This document shows positions 25,773 through 34,331 of a DNA stretch of 64,000 bases, piece after piece (position 1 is the first letter of the stretch; every line of letters begins with the position of its first letter). Origin of the DNA: Pelotomaculum terephthalicicum JT (GTDB taxonomy: Bacteria > Bacillota > Desulfotomaculia > Desulfotomaculales > Pelotomaculaceae); NCBI RefSeq assembly GCF_022410535.1, contig NZ_JAKNBL010000013.1:1-64000 (forward strand), read 5' to 3'. The notes under the pieces are model-generated. The model saw only the letters and a list, made by a program, of their open reading frames with translations, made no database searches and was not told the DNA's origin. The translations under genes and the position numbers were made by a program.

Positions 25773-28241
25773 TTGTCGCTTTACAGTCTCTTTTTGTTTC
25801 TCCAGCCTTGCCACCACTACGGTCATATCGTCCGGCACCCTGGCGGCGCCGCCCGAGCCTGTTTGGGCCAGCTTCAACAGCAACTCGGCCATCTCCTGGG
25901 GCGGCAGGCCGGCCGCATCCTCCAGCACACCGGTAATCCATTCCCCGTGCTCGCCCCCGCTTTTGCAGGCTTCGAGCATGCCGTCCGTGAGCATCACCAG
26001 CATGTCCCCTGGTTCCAGCAATCTGGCCTGGGATACTATTTCAAACTCCTCAATAATCCCCACCGGCAGGGAACTGGCCTTGATTTGGCTTACCTGCCCG
26101 TCACGCAGCAGATACGTCGGCACAGCGCCAATTTTTAAAAAATCCGCCTGGCCGTTGTACAGGTCAATCATGGCCAGATCCACCGTGGCGAAGCTTTCTC
26201 CGGGTGAGCGCAGCACCAGGATGGAGTTAACCGTCTTGATCGCCAACTCCTGGCCAAATCCCAATTCCAGCAAGTGCCGCAGGAGAGAGAGCGTGGTGCC
26301 GCTTTCCAGGGCCGCTCTTGGCCCAACCCCCATGCCGTCACTCAGAGCCAGGCCAAATCTCCCTCCCTTCAGATAAAAGAAGGCATAGTTGTCTCCCGAA
26401 ACCAAACTCCCGCCCTTGCCCATGCCGGAAACGCCCAAAACAAGACGGTAATTCAAGTCACTATAGAACCTCAGCCGGCAAACCGAACCGTCCTCATTAA
26501 CGGCGCATCCGGCTGCTGCGGGGAAAAAAGCACGCTCCAGCGCCGCGGACAAGAGCGGGGCGATTGTGCTGCGGCACCGCATCTTGCCGCCGCAGGCGGG
26601 ATGGGTCAGCGAAACTTCAATCCTGTCTTGACCCTGGCCGCTGATCGATAAACTCTCCACCCTCACACCGGCATTCTTTAACTTCTTGCGCAGGTAGAAC
26701 CCCAAGTCTCCCGCTTCCACATTGAATTCCAACTCGCCGGGCAGTCCGGCGACCACTTCCCCTATTCCTCTAAGCTGCTCCGATACTATTTCCCTGCTTT
26801 CCAGCAGCCGTCCGGACCAGTAGCGGTTAATCTGATAAGTTTCATAGAGGCAGTTGACAGCGACGGCAAGCTCCTTTGTTCTTGCGCACCGCTTCTTGAT
26901 CTCCTCCGGGAGGTCGTCCCGGGTGATGCTGCCGTACACCTCCACCTGAGCAAGAAGATCTATCAGAGACTGGTAAGTCCTGTAAAACTCCCTCTCCCAG
27001 CAAGTACGGCAGAAAGAACAGCCGTCACAAACTTTTTGCCCAATCTGATTGATCAATCCTTGTATTTTCTGTTCCTCGCGTGATCCGGCGGTAGATGAAA
27101 GCTGTTCAAAAGTTTGAGACAATTCCTGAAAAACCAGGGTCCAATTCCTTATCTTTTCTTTAAAAGCCTCTTTCAATAATAACTTCCCCGACGGATTTTC
27201 CTTATCGTCAGCCACCTCCAGACCCACGGACGAAATTGCTTCTTTAATGATAAAAGGCGGGACCAGCAGGAAAAGCATTGTGGAAAGGCCGCTCTCGACC
27301 AGGGTTGAAACGATATTTCCGTAACCGGTTACGTAAACCGTTAAGATGATATTAGCCAGCAGAAACCCGGTGGCGACTCCGGCCTTGCCGAAGCTCCTGC
27401 AAAAGCCGGCTAAAAACCCGGCGAAGGAGTAAGCGGGCGCCAGCGTTGGGATCGCAGTATAAGCGAGCCCCGGGATCACTCCCAGCACCGCGCCGGCCGC
27501 GGCGCCGGCCCCGGCGCCTCCCACCAGGGACGCCAATAAAATAGCCAACCGGCTCAGCGTGCCTTTCACACTGGCCAGTTCATTCCCCAGGTCGCCGGTT
27601 CCCGCGATCAATCCCCCAAACACAAGCAACACGCAAAACACATCTTCACTGTTCAAGATGTGTCCGCTCCTGGCCCTTTTCTTCAACGCCGCGAGACCCT
27701 TCATCGTTACAAGGGTGAGCAGCGCCGCGAATATCGCTTCGAACAACACACAAAAATAACTGTAAGAAGCCGCTAACGGGTTGGCAATAACCAGCAGCGA
27801 GGTTTTAATAATTATCGTCACAGCCAGGACGAGGCAGGGCAGGATTAACCACCGCCTTCCCGGCTCAAAAGGGATCACCCTCATTAACAGCAACGCGCAA
27901 ACCACTGCCAGCACAGAACCGGCCAGGGGCATGCCCCTGCTGATTGTCATCAAACCGGCGATTACAGCCGGCGCCGATACCAGCCCGGACCGCCCGAAAA
28001 CTTGAACGGCGGCGACGGCAAAGGCGATTCCGAAGGGCACCAGATCACCCAGCAAAACCGCCCGCCCCAGAAAAAAACCTGCGCAACAAAAACAAAGCCC
28101 GCCGGCTAACGTTAGCTTCCCAAGTTTAACGCGGGGGAAATGGTGACGTTTTTCCGCATTTTTTGAGCGGAAAAACGTCCGCCGTTTATACCCGTCTTCT
28201 CCGGTCCTCCGGTATGGATAGATTTTGAAATTTTCGAGCAC
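25758..28241 (-). CDS. spoIIE: Stage II sporulation protein E
   Basis: Membrane serine phosphatase that dephosphorylates SpoIIAA to activate sigma-F in the forespore and takes part in polar septation. About 827 residues: an N-terminal block of roughly ten membrane segments (about 40-330), a central linker with a cysteine-rich patch (VCDGCSFCRTC), and a C-terminal PP2C-type phosphatase (ALSDGMGVGPRAA; MLVMLTDGMLEA). AAGGGG at 28250-28255 favours GTG at 28239-28241 or TTG at 28242-28244. The promoter at 28277-28309 has the 21-bp spacing seen in Spo0A-dependent promoters. Confidence 0.96.
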   Translation of the reverse strand: MLENFKIYPYRRTGEDGYKRRTFFRSKNAEKRHHFPRVKLGKLTLAGGLCFCCAGFFLGRAVLLGDLVPFGIAFAVAAVQVFGRSGLVSAPAVIAGLMTISRGMPLAGSVLAVVCALLLMRVIPFEPGRRWLILPCLVLAVTIIIKTSLLVIANPLAASYSYFCVLFEAIFAALLTLVTMKGLAALKKRARSGHILNSEDVFCVLLVFGGLIAGTGDLGNELASVKGTLSRLAILLASLVGGAGAGAAAGAVLGVIPGLAYTAIPTLAPAYSFAGFLAGFCRSFGKAGVATGFLLANIILTVYVTGYGNIVSTLVESGLSTMLFLLVPPFIIKEAISSVGLEVADDKENPSGKLLLKEAFKEKIRNWTLVFQELSQTFEQLSSTAGSREEQKIQGLINQIGQKVCDGCSFCRTCWEREFYRTYQSLIDLLAQVEVYGSITRDDLPEEIKKRCARTKELAVAVNCLYETYQINRYWSGRLLESREIVSEQLRGIGEVVAGLPGELEFNVEAGDLGFYLRKKLKNAGVRVESLSISGQGQDRIEVSLTHPACGGKMRCRSTIAPLLSAALERAFFPAAAGCAVNEDGSVCRLRFYSDLNYRLVLGVSGMGKGGSLVSGDNYAFFYLKGGRFGLALSDGMGVGPRAALESGTTLSLLRHLLELGFGQELAIKTVNSILVLRSPGESFATVDLAMIDLYNGQADFLKIGAVPTYLLRDGQVSQIKASSLPVGIIEEFEIVSQARLLEPGDMLVMLTDGMLEACKSGGEHGEWITGVLEDAAGLPPQEMAELLLKLAQTGSGGAARVPDDMTVVVARLEKQKETVKRQAGPN

Positions 28242-28276
28242 CAAGTCCACCCCTTGTACTTTTCACCAATAGGGTT

Positions 28277-28309
28277 ATTATAGTACAACAGGCAGGAAAT
28301 ATTTGTCAT
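28277..28309 (-). promoter_or_regulatory. spoIIE promoter with 21-bp spacer and 0A-like box
   Basis: Minus strand: -35-like ATGACA (28304-28309) and exact -10 TATAAT (28277-28282), 21 bp apart. In B. subtilis, Spo0A-activated sigma-A promoters spoIIG and spoIIE are known for this abnormal spacing. On the plus strand, TTTGTCATT at the -35 partly matches the Spo0A box TTTGTCGAA. Confidence 0.6.
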
Positions 28310-28331
28310 TTAGAGTAGATGCAAAATAACT

Positions 28332-29207
28332 TTATATCGACTTTTCCAGGACCAATCCGTGAAGAATGTCACACTCGCTGACAAGCAAGCTATCCAGCCC
28401 GATCCCATCCAGCACCGCTTTAACAATGGCAACACCGGCGGCAATGATATCCGCCCTTTCCGGCTGGAGGCCGGGCAGCCGCTTGCGTTCATTAATATTC
28501 ATAGATTTCAGCATGTCGTAAATACGTTGAACAGATTCCGCGGTTAAGCGATACCCGTGGATAAGCAGCGGGTCATAGACCGCTAATTCCAGATCCACCG
28601 CCGCCAGAGTGGTAACGGTTCCCCCAACTCCCGCCAGACAACTTGCCCGGCACCCCTGCAGCATATCCAAAGCCGGCTTTAAAACTTCTGCTATAAGCTG
28701 TTCGCTCCACCCGGAACCGCTCATCCGCACCGCCCCGGCCTTCACGCTGACACATTCCGGCCGGCCGTTTCCGTTCCAAATCAGTTCGGTACTGCCGCCT
28801 CCCACATCCACAACTACGGTAGAGCGCGGGTCGACAGGCAGCCCGGAAAGAACTCCCCGGTAGCTCAAAGCAGCCTCCTCCGGCCCGCTGAGCACCCGCA
28901 CCGGAAGGTCAAAACGCTGTTTAACCAATTCCAAAAACGCCGACTGGTTGGCCGCGTCACGCACCGCGCTGGTGGCGGCTGCAACCACTCGCTCCGCCCC
29001 TAATTGCAAAGATGCTTCATAGCATGCGCCAATCGCCTCAAGCGTTCTCTCCATAGCCGCGGGCAACAGCGCGCCTGCGTTAATACCTTCCCCCAGCCGT
29101 GTTGTCATGAGTTTTTTCTCTACTGCCCGCGCGCTCCCGCCGGATACGTCCGCGACCAGCAGTCTGGTCGAGTTGGTACCTATATCAATAGCCGCGACCC
29201 GGACCAT
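28332..29207 (-). CDS. Ppx/GppA family phosphatase
   Basis: Exopolyphosphatase or guanosine pentaphosphate phosphatase family, acting on polyphosphate or pppGpp. The 291 residues contain only the ASKHA phosphatase core: AIDIGTNSTRLLVADV, ATSAVRDAANQSAFL, VVDVGGGSTELIW and AGVGGTVTTLAAV. The C-terminal HD domain of long Ppx is missing. This short form is common in Clostridia. It lies between yabR and spoIIE, where it is not found in B. subtilis. Confidence 0.93.
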   Translation of the reverse strand: MVRVAAIDIGTNSTRLLVADVSGGSARAVEKKLMTTRLGEGINAGALLPAAMERTLEAIGACYEASLQLGAERVVAAATSAVRDAANQSAFLELVKQRFDLPVRVLSGPEEAALSYRGVLSGLPVDPRSTVVVDVGGGSTELIWNGNGRPECVSVKAGAVRMSGSGWSEQLIAEVLKPALDMLQGCRASCLAGVGGTVTTLAAVDLELAVYDPLLIHGYRLTAESVQRIYDMLKSMNINERKRLPGLQPERADIIAAGVAIVKAVLDGIGLDSLLVSECDILHGLVLEKSI

Positions 29208-29234
29208 TTAATTTACCCCCCTTAACAATAAAAA

Positions 29235-29250
29235 AAGCCGCTTTACGGCA
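29235..29250 (-). terminator. Terminator after the S1-domain gene
   Basis: On the minus strand a short GC-rich stem GCCG-TAAAG-CGGC is followed by TTTTTTT, 45 bases after the stop of the S1-domain gene. The stem is only 4-5 bp, so efficiency is uncertain. Confidence 0.5.
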
Positions 29251-29294
29251 AGTAATGTCAATAACTCAATTTGTTGTCAATAATCCCCTAATAC

Positions 29295-29672
29295 TTACCG
29301 GCAAGAGCCGCGCCCTCCTCTTTTGGACTCGTTGCCCCGTTTCAAAACCTGCTGACGCTCTTCGCTTTCTTTCAGAAATTTCGCTAATTTATCTTCAAAA
29401 GAAGCCTGTATCTTCTTCTTTGGCACACGGTTCGGCGCCGGATTTGCTTTTTTTATTGAAAGACCTACTTTTCCTTTTGGATCTACTGAAATTACCTTTA
29501 CTTTTACTTTATCGCTTGTTTTTAAAAAATCATTTACATCCTTCACATAAACCTCGGCAATTTCCGAGATATGAACCAGTCCTGTTTCACCCCCGGGCAA
29601 TTCGATGAACGCGCCGAAATTGGTTATTCCGGTAACAGTGCCTTCCACGACGCTCCCCAGTTCGATCGGCAT
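29295..29672 (-). CDS. yabR: S1 RNA-binding domain protein (YabR-like)
   Basis: A 125-residue protein: one S1 domain (about 1-70; VEGTVTGITNFGAFIELPGG, then GLVHISEIA and VISVDPKGKVGLSIKKA) and a basic tail. It probably binds RNA or ribosomes. The symbol is assigned by position, since B. subtilis yabR follows divIC and precedes spoIIE in the same way. ATG start; the GGAGG is 13 bases upstream, rather far. Confidence 0.9.
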   Translation of the reverse strand: MPIELGSVVEGTVTGITNFGAFIELPGGETGLVHISEIAEVYVKDVNDFLKTSDKVKVKVISVDPKGKVGLSIKKANPAPNRVPKKKIQASFEDKLAKFLKESEERQQVLKRGNESKRGGRGSCR

Positions 29673-29880
29673 AATGAACCAAATTCCTCCCCTTAATCAC
29701 AGCAAGAAACAATCAAAATAACCTAGAGCAATTATATGCGAACTAAACAGAAAGTGTCAAGAAGCACCTGCGTTTTTCAAAATCTTATACTACTAAAAAA
29801 ACTTAACAAATAAACATAAACAAGTTAGTATTTATGGAAATAGCAGATAATAGCAATAAACATTTTAATACCTGCCGTCC

Positions 29881-30294
29881 CTAATGAGCCGGGCCGCTAT
29901 CATCGGCGGGAGGCTCTATCTTTTTGATCTCGGTTCCCTCAGGCACGGGAATCACCCTGGTCTCACCGGCCTTAACCAGCCCGAGTTTCTCACGGGCCGC
30001 TTTTTCGATAAAAGAATCGCTTTGCACCTGCTGCAACTCGTTGCGCAAATCTTCATTTCTTTGTTTCAAATCCTGCACTTGCTGTTCAATACTGCTCACA
30101 TCTCTCCGCATGGACGCGAGTGAGCTAAACTGGCTGCCGAAGGTAAATGCCAAATAAGTCATCAGCAGCACAATTACCAGAGCCGGGAGCCTGCTCCTGG
30201 ATAAATTGAAAGTTACCTGTTTTTTAGGGCGTTCAGCCTGCCTTGCAGGAACGGAAACATACATTTCCTGTTCTTTTCTCGCTGATTGATTCAA
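29881..30294 (-). CDS. divIC: Septum formation initiator DivIC/FtsB family
   Basis: A 137-residue bitopic division protein. A basic cytoplasmic N-terminus, one membrane segment (about 37-52; LPALVIVLLMTYLAF), a coiled coil (about 60-95; SIEQQVQDLKQRNEDLRNEL) and the FtsB-like end EKAAREKLGLVKAGE. It partners FtsL and DivIB at the divisome. Its ATG overlaps the stop of the small HTH gene by 4 bases. Confidence 0.93.
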   Translation of the reverse strand: MNQSARKEQEMYVSVPARQAERPKKQVTFNLSRSRLPALVIVLLMTYLAFTFGSQFSSLASMRRDVSSIEQQVQDLKQRNEDLRNELQQVQSDSFIEKAAREKLGLVKAGETRVIPVPEGTEIKKIEPPADDSGPAH

Positions 30295-30539
30295 TCCTCA
30301 TTCTCCCCTTTGGCTTCGTTTTCATCATCAACTCCGAATAAACCCAGGTTGTTGCCGGGAATTACTATTACCACCTCGTAGCCCTTGGTTCTGGCACGAC
30401 TAAACAGAGTGTTCACTGTACTGGCGCTTAAGCCCAGCTGCTTGGCAATCCGGTTGGAGGAGTAACCCATTTCCTTTAGCGTTACTACCTGCCGCTCCCG
30501 AAAGCTTAATCTCTCCACTCCTCTTATTTCGATCTTCAT
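30291..30539 (-). CDS. Small sigma-region-4-like HTH protein
   Basis: An 82-residue protein with a helix-turn-helix of sigma region 4 / LuxR type: LSFRERQVVTLKEMGYSSNR and AKQLGLSASTVNTLFSRARTKG. An acidic tail (DDENEAKGENED) follows. It lacks the parts needed for a full sigma factor. It is translationally coupled to divIC, so it may regulate the division genes, though the target is unknown. Confidence 0.8.
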   Translation of the reverse strand: MKIEIRGVERLSFRERQVVTLKEMGYSSNRIAKQLGLSASTVNTLFSRARTKGYEVVIVIPGNNLGLFGVDDENEAKGENED

Positions 30540-30751
30540 ACTACACGCCCCAGCACCTTTTCAACCTGGTTGTCCACAAAATAAGTACAAATAAATTACA
30601 TATTTTCTACATTGGTTATGATATTCCTGCTTGCAAATGAAAATTTTTTACAGTAAGTATAATTTTATTAACCAACAATATGGTTAAATATCAATAAATT
30701 GGCAATGATATTATTAACAATAAACCCGGGCATGGAATGGGGTGGATTACT

Positions 30752-31462
30752 TTGAATTTGAGCAGGAAGCAAAAACTCATACCGTTGGGCCTGATCATTC
30801 TAACAGCAACTCTCTCTGTAGCTGCCTGGCATAATAAAACTTCGGATACGACATATCCGCCCGATCGTTTAATCCGCCTGCATGTTGTGGCTAACAGCGA
30901 CTGCGCGGCCGACCAGGAACTAAAAAGAAAAGTGCGCGACGAAATAATCCGGAGTGTTTCACCGGAATTTCTTAAAGCGCAAAATATTCTCGCGGCCAGG
31001 GAAATCGCCGCGGCCAACCTGGGCAACATCAAAGAAATCGCTTCCAGGGAAATCAACGCTGCAGGAAAAGATTATTCAGTGGAGGTCAGGCTTGAGAATT
31101 TCACTTTCCCAACCAAGCACTACGGTCCTTTTGTGCTCCCGGCGGGTGATTACGAGTCGGTGCGGGTAGTCATCGGTTCGGGCGGCGGGGCTAATTGGTG
31201 GTGCGTTCTCTTTCCACCCCTTTGTTTTGTGGATATGCCAAGAGAAACGGCGGTGGATTTACCGGAAAACTTCAATTCAGCCTCATCTATACCCGCGCCC
31301 GCCGGAAACGCCGCGGCAGAACGAACACCGGCCGGCACGGCAGTGGAAAAAATCGCCACGGCCGAAGAAAACGTTAATGACGCGGCATCCATCGATAATC
31401 ATGTTCAGGTGGAATTTCGATTCAGGATATTGGATTTACTAAATAAATTTTTCACCTCCTAG
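30752..31462 (+). CDS. spoIIR: Stage II sporulation protein R
   Basis: Forespore-secreted signal that triggers SpoIIGA processing of pro-sigma-E in the mother cell. About 236 residues: an N-terminal membrane or signal segment (LIPLGLIILTATLSVAAW), then the SpoIIR core IRLHVVANSDCAADQELKRK, NFTFPTKHYGPFVLPAGDYES and VVIGSGGGANWWCVLFPPLC. The C-terminal third is low-complexity Ala/Pro-rich. I prefer the TTG at 30752 after GGGGTGG; the ATG at 30737 has no binding site. It is the only plus-strand gene in this cluster, inserted between the divIC unit and yabQ. GGTTAAATA at 30682-30690 resembles a sigma-F/G -10, with an unclear -35. Confidence 0.93.
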   Translation: MNLSRKQKLIPLGLIILTATLSVAAWHNKTSDTTYPPDRLIRLHVVANSDCAADQELKRKVRDEIIRSVSPEFLKAQNILAAREIAAANLGNIKEIASREINAAGKDYSVEVRLENFTFPTKHYGPFVLPAGDYESVRVVIGSGGGANWWCVLFPPLCFVDMPRETAVDLPENFNSASSIPAPAGNAAAERTPAGTAVEKIATAEENVNDAASIDNHVQVEFRFRILDLLNKFFTS

Positions 31463-31466
31463 TCGT

Positions 31467-31504
31467 CTGATCCTGTTTTCTTAGGAGAACAGGATCAGTT
31501 TTTC
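31467..31504. terminator. Bidirectional terminator, spoIIR / yabQ
   Basis: CTGATCCTGTT (31467-31477) pairs perfectly with AACAGGATCAG (31488-31498), an 11-bp stem followed by TTTTTT on the plus strand. It ends spoIIR and, from the other side, lies 11 bases after the end of yabQ. Confidence 0.92.
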
Positions 31505-31515
31505 CTAAAGCTTAG

Positions 31516-32070
31516 CTAATCTTTTTTTCTTTTCCAAAAAACCATGGCGGACAATCTCGGCTTCAGTTTAATAATTATTATATTCAATCGTTTCCCCACA
31601 AGGTTGGAGAATATCCTTTTGAGCCCGCGTCCGGGTTTTTTTAAAAGGAACCACATAAAATTCAACGGGTAAGATAAAACAAGAATTACCAGCCGGACAG
31701 GCAATAGGATGATTTTCCATAAGAACAGCGTTATTCTTACTACCGACTTCCAGGCTTCGTGAAACACGTAAAATTTAAACCTGAGCAACCGCCTGATCAC
31801 ACCGCTGAGAAACTGGAAATAAAAGAAAGCGCCCAGACCGAGACCGATAAAAACATACAAACGGACAACTCCCCAGTTTCCCAAAACGAGCAGAAAAAAC
31901 ACCAAGGCGGTGGTAACCAGCCAGAAAACCATATCTCCCAGGCAGGTACCCACTTTTTTCAGCTTGAATACTCCTCTGACCACCCGGTAATAATCGTAGC
32001 AAAAGCCGGCCACCATCCCGATCACCAAGGTAGCCGCGAAAGCGCATACCTGATTTGCAAGCGGTTCCAT
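31516..32070 (-). CDS. yabQ: Spore cortex biosynthesis protein YabQ
   Basis: A 184-residue polytopic membrane protein with about four hydrophobic segments (FAATLVIGMVAGFCYDYYRV, then DMVFWLVTTALVFFLLVLG and LYVFIGLGLGAFFYFQF) and a basic C-terminus. In B. subtilis YabQ sits in the outer forespore membrane and is needed for the cortex. It follows yabP by 79 bases, preserving the yabP-yabQ pair. Confidence 0.9.
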   Translation of the reverse strand: MEPLANQVCAFAATLVIGMVAGFCYDYYRVVRGVFKLKKVGTCLGDMVFWLVTTALVFFLLVLGNWGVVRLYVFIGLGLGAFFYFQFLSGVIRRLLRFKFYVFHEAWKSVVRITLFLWKIILLPVRLVILVLSYPLNFMWFLLKKPGRGLKRIFSNLVGKRLNIIIIKLKPRLSAMVFWKRKKD

Positions 32071-32149
32071 GGCAATACTCCTTTAGACAAACCAGCAGAT
32101 ATACAACACCAGCTTATGCAATGAAGTGAAGAAAAAGCGCCTCAGCGCT

Positions 32150-32428
32150 TTATTTTAATATTCTGCCCAGCAATCTTTTCCCTTTGCCTTTGCCTTTTCC
32201 CTTACCTTCCACATACTGAAGAGAAGCAAAAAACCCTTCCGCTTCAATGGAGCCGGTTTCCAGGTTGAGTTGGGTAATATGCAGCCCTTCACCTTTTAGA
32301 ATCACCATACCCATGTTGGTTTCCAGGGTTATCTCCGACTCGTTGAAGCTGTCAACGTGCTGGACGCCTTCCATGATCAACTGTTTGCGCCCGTAAATGG
32401 CCGCGCTGTGACCAACCTGTTCATTCAT
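32150..32428 (-). CDS. yabP: Sporulation protein YabP
   Basis: A 92-residue YabP/YqfC-family protein (RKQLIMEGVQHVDSFNESEI, then MGMVILKGEGLHI and GSIEAEGFFASLQYVEG), linked to spore coat and cortex formation. The C-terminus has a low-complexity run of about five Gly-Lys pairs encoded by a 6-base tandem repeat, which may vary in length between strains. ATG start after AAGGAG. A stable hairpin lies in its leader at 32479-32504. Confidence 0.9.
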   Translation of the reverse strand: MNEQVGHSAAIYGRKQLIMEGVQHVDSFNESEITLETNMGMVILKGEGLHITQLNLETGSIEAEGFFASLQYVEGKGKGKGKGKRLLGRILK

Positions 32429-32478
32429 TTTCCATCACTCCTTATTAATCATTGAGCTGGCAAGGTCTCATTTCCTTC

Positions 32479-32504
32479 AAGCCGCCCGCTTTCGCGCGGG
32501 TGGC
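32479..32504. other. GC-rich hairpin upstream of yabP
   Basis: AAGCCGCCCGC and GCGGGTGGCTT form an 11-bp stem with one G-U pair and a short loop. There is no T tract on the minus strand, so it is not a standard terminator. It lies about 50 bases before the yabP start and may be in the yabP leader. Confidence 0.5.
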
Positions 32505-32561
32505 TTGCAAAGTGATGGAGAAACCTACTTCAATCATATGCCGGGTCAACTCATTTATGCC

Positions 32562-32590
32562 AAAAAAAAGAAGGCGTTTCGCCTTCTTTA
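32562..32590 (-). terminator. spoIID terminator
   Basis: Minus strand: AAGAAGGCG-AAA-CGCCTTCTT followed by TTTTTT, beginning 11 bases after the spoIID stop codon. It separates spoIID from yabP. Confidence 0.92.
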
Positions 32591-32600
32591 CTTCCCTTTT

Positions 32601-33554
32601 TTATTTCCACTGTTTTTGAATTTCAATGTCTTTAAAATAAGTTTTTATTATATCTTCCGGGGATTTGCCCTGCTCCGCCAGCAGCCTGGCCCCCCACTGG
32701 CACATGCCGACTCCGTGTCCGAAGCCCTTCCCCGTCAGAACCAGCTCGCCGCCTTCCACCCGGATGTCCGAGAGAAGCATGGACCGTACCTTTTCACTGC
32801 CCAGGGCCAGTCTCAAAGCAGGACCGCCTACGGTTTCACTGCCTATTTTGAGCCGCTCCGCCCGTCCGGAAGGCCCCTTTTGCGCTATGGAAGCCGAGGT
32901 GACCGGGCCGGGGTCCTTGCCGGTTGTTTTCTGCACCGCCGTCCTGACCTGGCTGACGGGGATTCTCACTTCCCAGGACTTGTTTTTCGGGTCGGTGATA
33001 GCCAGGCAGCCGTCCTGGACGCCCTCCTTCACGTAAGGGGTGGGTTCTTTTGTATAGGCCAGTCCTTCTTCCGCGGTGGCTGAAATCCCGCCGTCACATG
33101 CCGAAAACCAGGCATGAATAAAGCTGCCGCCGTAAGTAACCACCTTGCCCCGCGTCCGCTCTACCGCCTGGCGGACATTATCGTTGATTTTGGACGGATC
33201 ATAAGCCTGAAACTCTTCCACACTGGTGGAGGCATCTGTGCCATGCAGCTGTTTAACCCGGCCGGCCTTAATATTTTCCATGGTAAAAGTACGGGCCAGA
33301 ATCGCCTGGGCGGCAAGGGCGTTAACCGGCCACTTGGTGTCCATTTCCGCCGCAACCACTCCCTGGACGTATTCCTCCAGCTTAATGTTTTTTCGCTCGC
33401 CAGTCTTGTTGTCGAAAAGGGAAATCGTCGGCTCGTCACCTTGCGGTACCTGGTCGGGCGCCGGTTTGGGCGCCGGCCCGGCGGCGCAACCCGCGGCGAG
33501 TATCATGGTGACAAGCAGGAGCAAGAGCATTCTGGTTAAAGGGTGCCGGAACAT
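32601..33554 (-). CDS. spoIID: Stage II sporulation protein D
   Basis: Lytic transglycosylase of the engulfment complex (with SpoIIM and SpoIIP). It has 317 residues: a lipoprotein-type N-terminus with lipobox LAAGC near residue 23, then the SpoIID/LytB domain with the family stretch VQGVVAAEMDTKWPVNALA, ARTFTMENIKAG, FSACDGG, and GKGFGHGVGMCQWGA near the end. The lipobox is unusual; B. subtilis SpoIID has a transmembrane anchor. ATG after GGAGGGG. Monocistronic by its own terminator. Confidence 0.95.
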   Translation of the reverse strand: MFRHPLTRMLLLLLVTMILAAGCAAGPAPKPAPDQVPQGDEPTISLFDNKTGERKNIKLEEYVQGVVAAEMDTKWPVNALAAQAILARTFTMENIKAGRVKQLHGTDASTSVEEFQAYDPSKINDNVRQAVERTRGKVVTYGGSFIHAWFSACDGGISATAEEGLAYTKEPTPYVKEGVQDGCLAITDPKNKSWEVRIPVSQVRTAVQKTTGKDPGPVTSASIAQKGPSGRAERLKIGSETVGGPALRLALGSEKVRSMLLSDIRVEGGELVLTGKGFGHGVGMCQWGARLLAEQGKSPEDIIKTYFKDIEIQKQWK

Positions 33555-33616
33555 ATGAACCCCTCCGCTTTTTTATTTTATTTTAAGCCAAGGGGCAGCA
33601 ATTTATGTACCTATAC

Positions 33617-34063
33617 TCATTTACCTTCAGCCCTCATAATGGCCAAGATTTTCTCGTATATCTGAATAAGCCTTTCAAGATCTTCTTCCGGCAACTGGCC
33701 CACGTATTTTTCAACCACCTTCGCGCGGGATTTCCGGCAGTTCGCAACAGTATTTTCCCCTTCTTCGGTTAACGTAAGCCATACCAGGCGCCGGTCCTGT
33801 TCATCGCGGCTCCTGTCCACCAGACCCGCTTTATGCAGCCGGTCGGCCAGAGCGGTAATGGCGCTCAAAGAAACGTTCAAATCTTCGGCAACTTCAGAAA
33901 CGGTGACTCTTCCCTTGTCTCTGAGCTTTTTCAACACAACAAACTGACTCATAGTTATGCCGCTAATCATATTTTGAGCCAGTTCGGCATGCAACCGCCG
34001 GGCTATGTGTTGAAAAACTTCATCCAGTCGCTCCAAATAAAGGATTAGTTTTTCTGAATTCAT
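33617..34063 (-). CDS. MarR family transcriptional regulator
   Basis: A 148-residue winged-helix regulator: MSQFVVLKKLRDKGRVTVSE, VSLSAITALADRLHKAGLVD (recognition helix) and RSRDEQDRRLVWLTLTEEG (wing). Dimers of this family usually sense small phenolic or oxidant ligands. No neighbouring transporter or enzyme suggests its target. It has its own promoter at 34116-34145. Confidence 0.93.
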   Translation of the reverse strand: MNSEKLILYLERLDEVFQHIARRLHAELAQNMISGITMSQFVVLKKLRDKGRVTVSEVAEDLNVSLSAITALADRLHKAGLVDRSRDEQDRRLVWLTLTEEGENTVANCRKSRAKVVEKYVGQLPEEDLERLIQIYEKILAIMRAEGK

Positions 34064-34115
34064 ATCTGTCCCTCATTTAAAAAATAGTTAATATTTTGAA
34101 TGTTTCATGAGTTAA

Positions 34116-34145
34116 AGTATATCTCTCATTTTTTACCGTTGTCAA
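34116..34145 (-). promoter_or_regulatory. MarR gene promoter
   Basis: Minus strand: exact -35 TTGACA (34140-34145) and -10 TATACT (34116-34121), 18 bp apart, about 55 bases before the ATG. The flanking sequence up to 34200 is very AT-rich. Confidence 0.75.
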
Positions 34146-34267
34146 GGATTAACTTTAAATATATTAACGAATCTAACAATTATATTAACAAGACAAACAA
34201 TTACCGCTCATATTCAATAACATGAATTAACCTTCCGGCACTTTCGGGCATATAACGCGGCTAAACA

Positions 34268-34300
34268 ATAAAAAAGCCGACTTTTACAGATCGGCTTTTC
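34268..34300. terminator. Terminator after the phosphohexomutase gene
   Basis: AAAAGCCGA and TCGGCTTTT form a stem of 8-9 bp around a 10-base loop, A-rich on one side and T-rich on the other, so it can work on both strands. It lies 32 bases beyond the stop of the phosphohexomutase gene. Confidence 0.85.
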
Positions 34301-34331
34301 CCGGGCATATTATATATATCTACAAATAAAC

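Noticed and set aside
32505-33083. 192-codon plus-strand frame over spoIID
   Set aside because: Antisense to the recognisable SpoIID domain and crosses the spoIID terminator.
33408-33416. TGTCGAA core inside spoIID as a Spo0A box
   Set aside because: It lies within coding sequence; single 7-base matches are expected about eight times in this window by chance.
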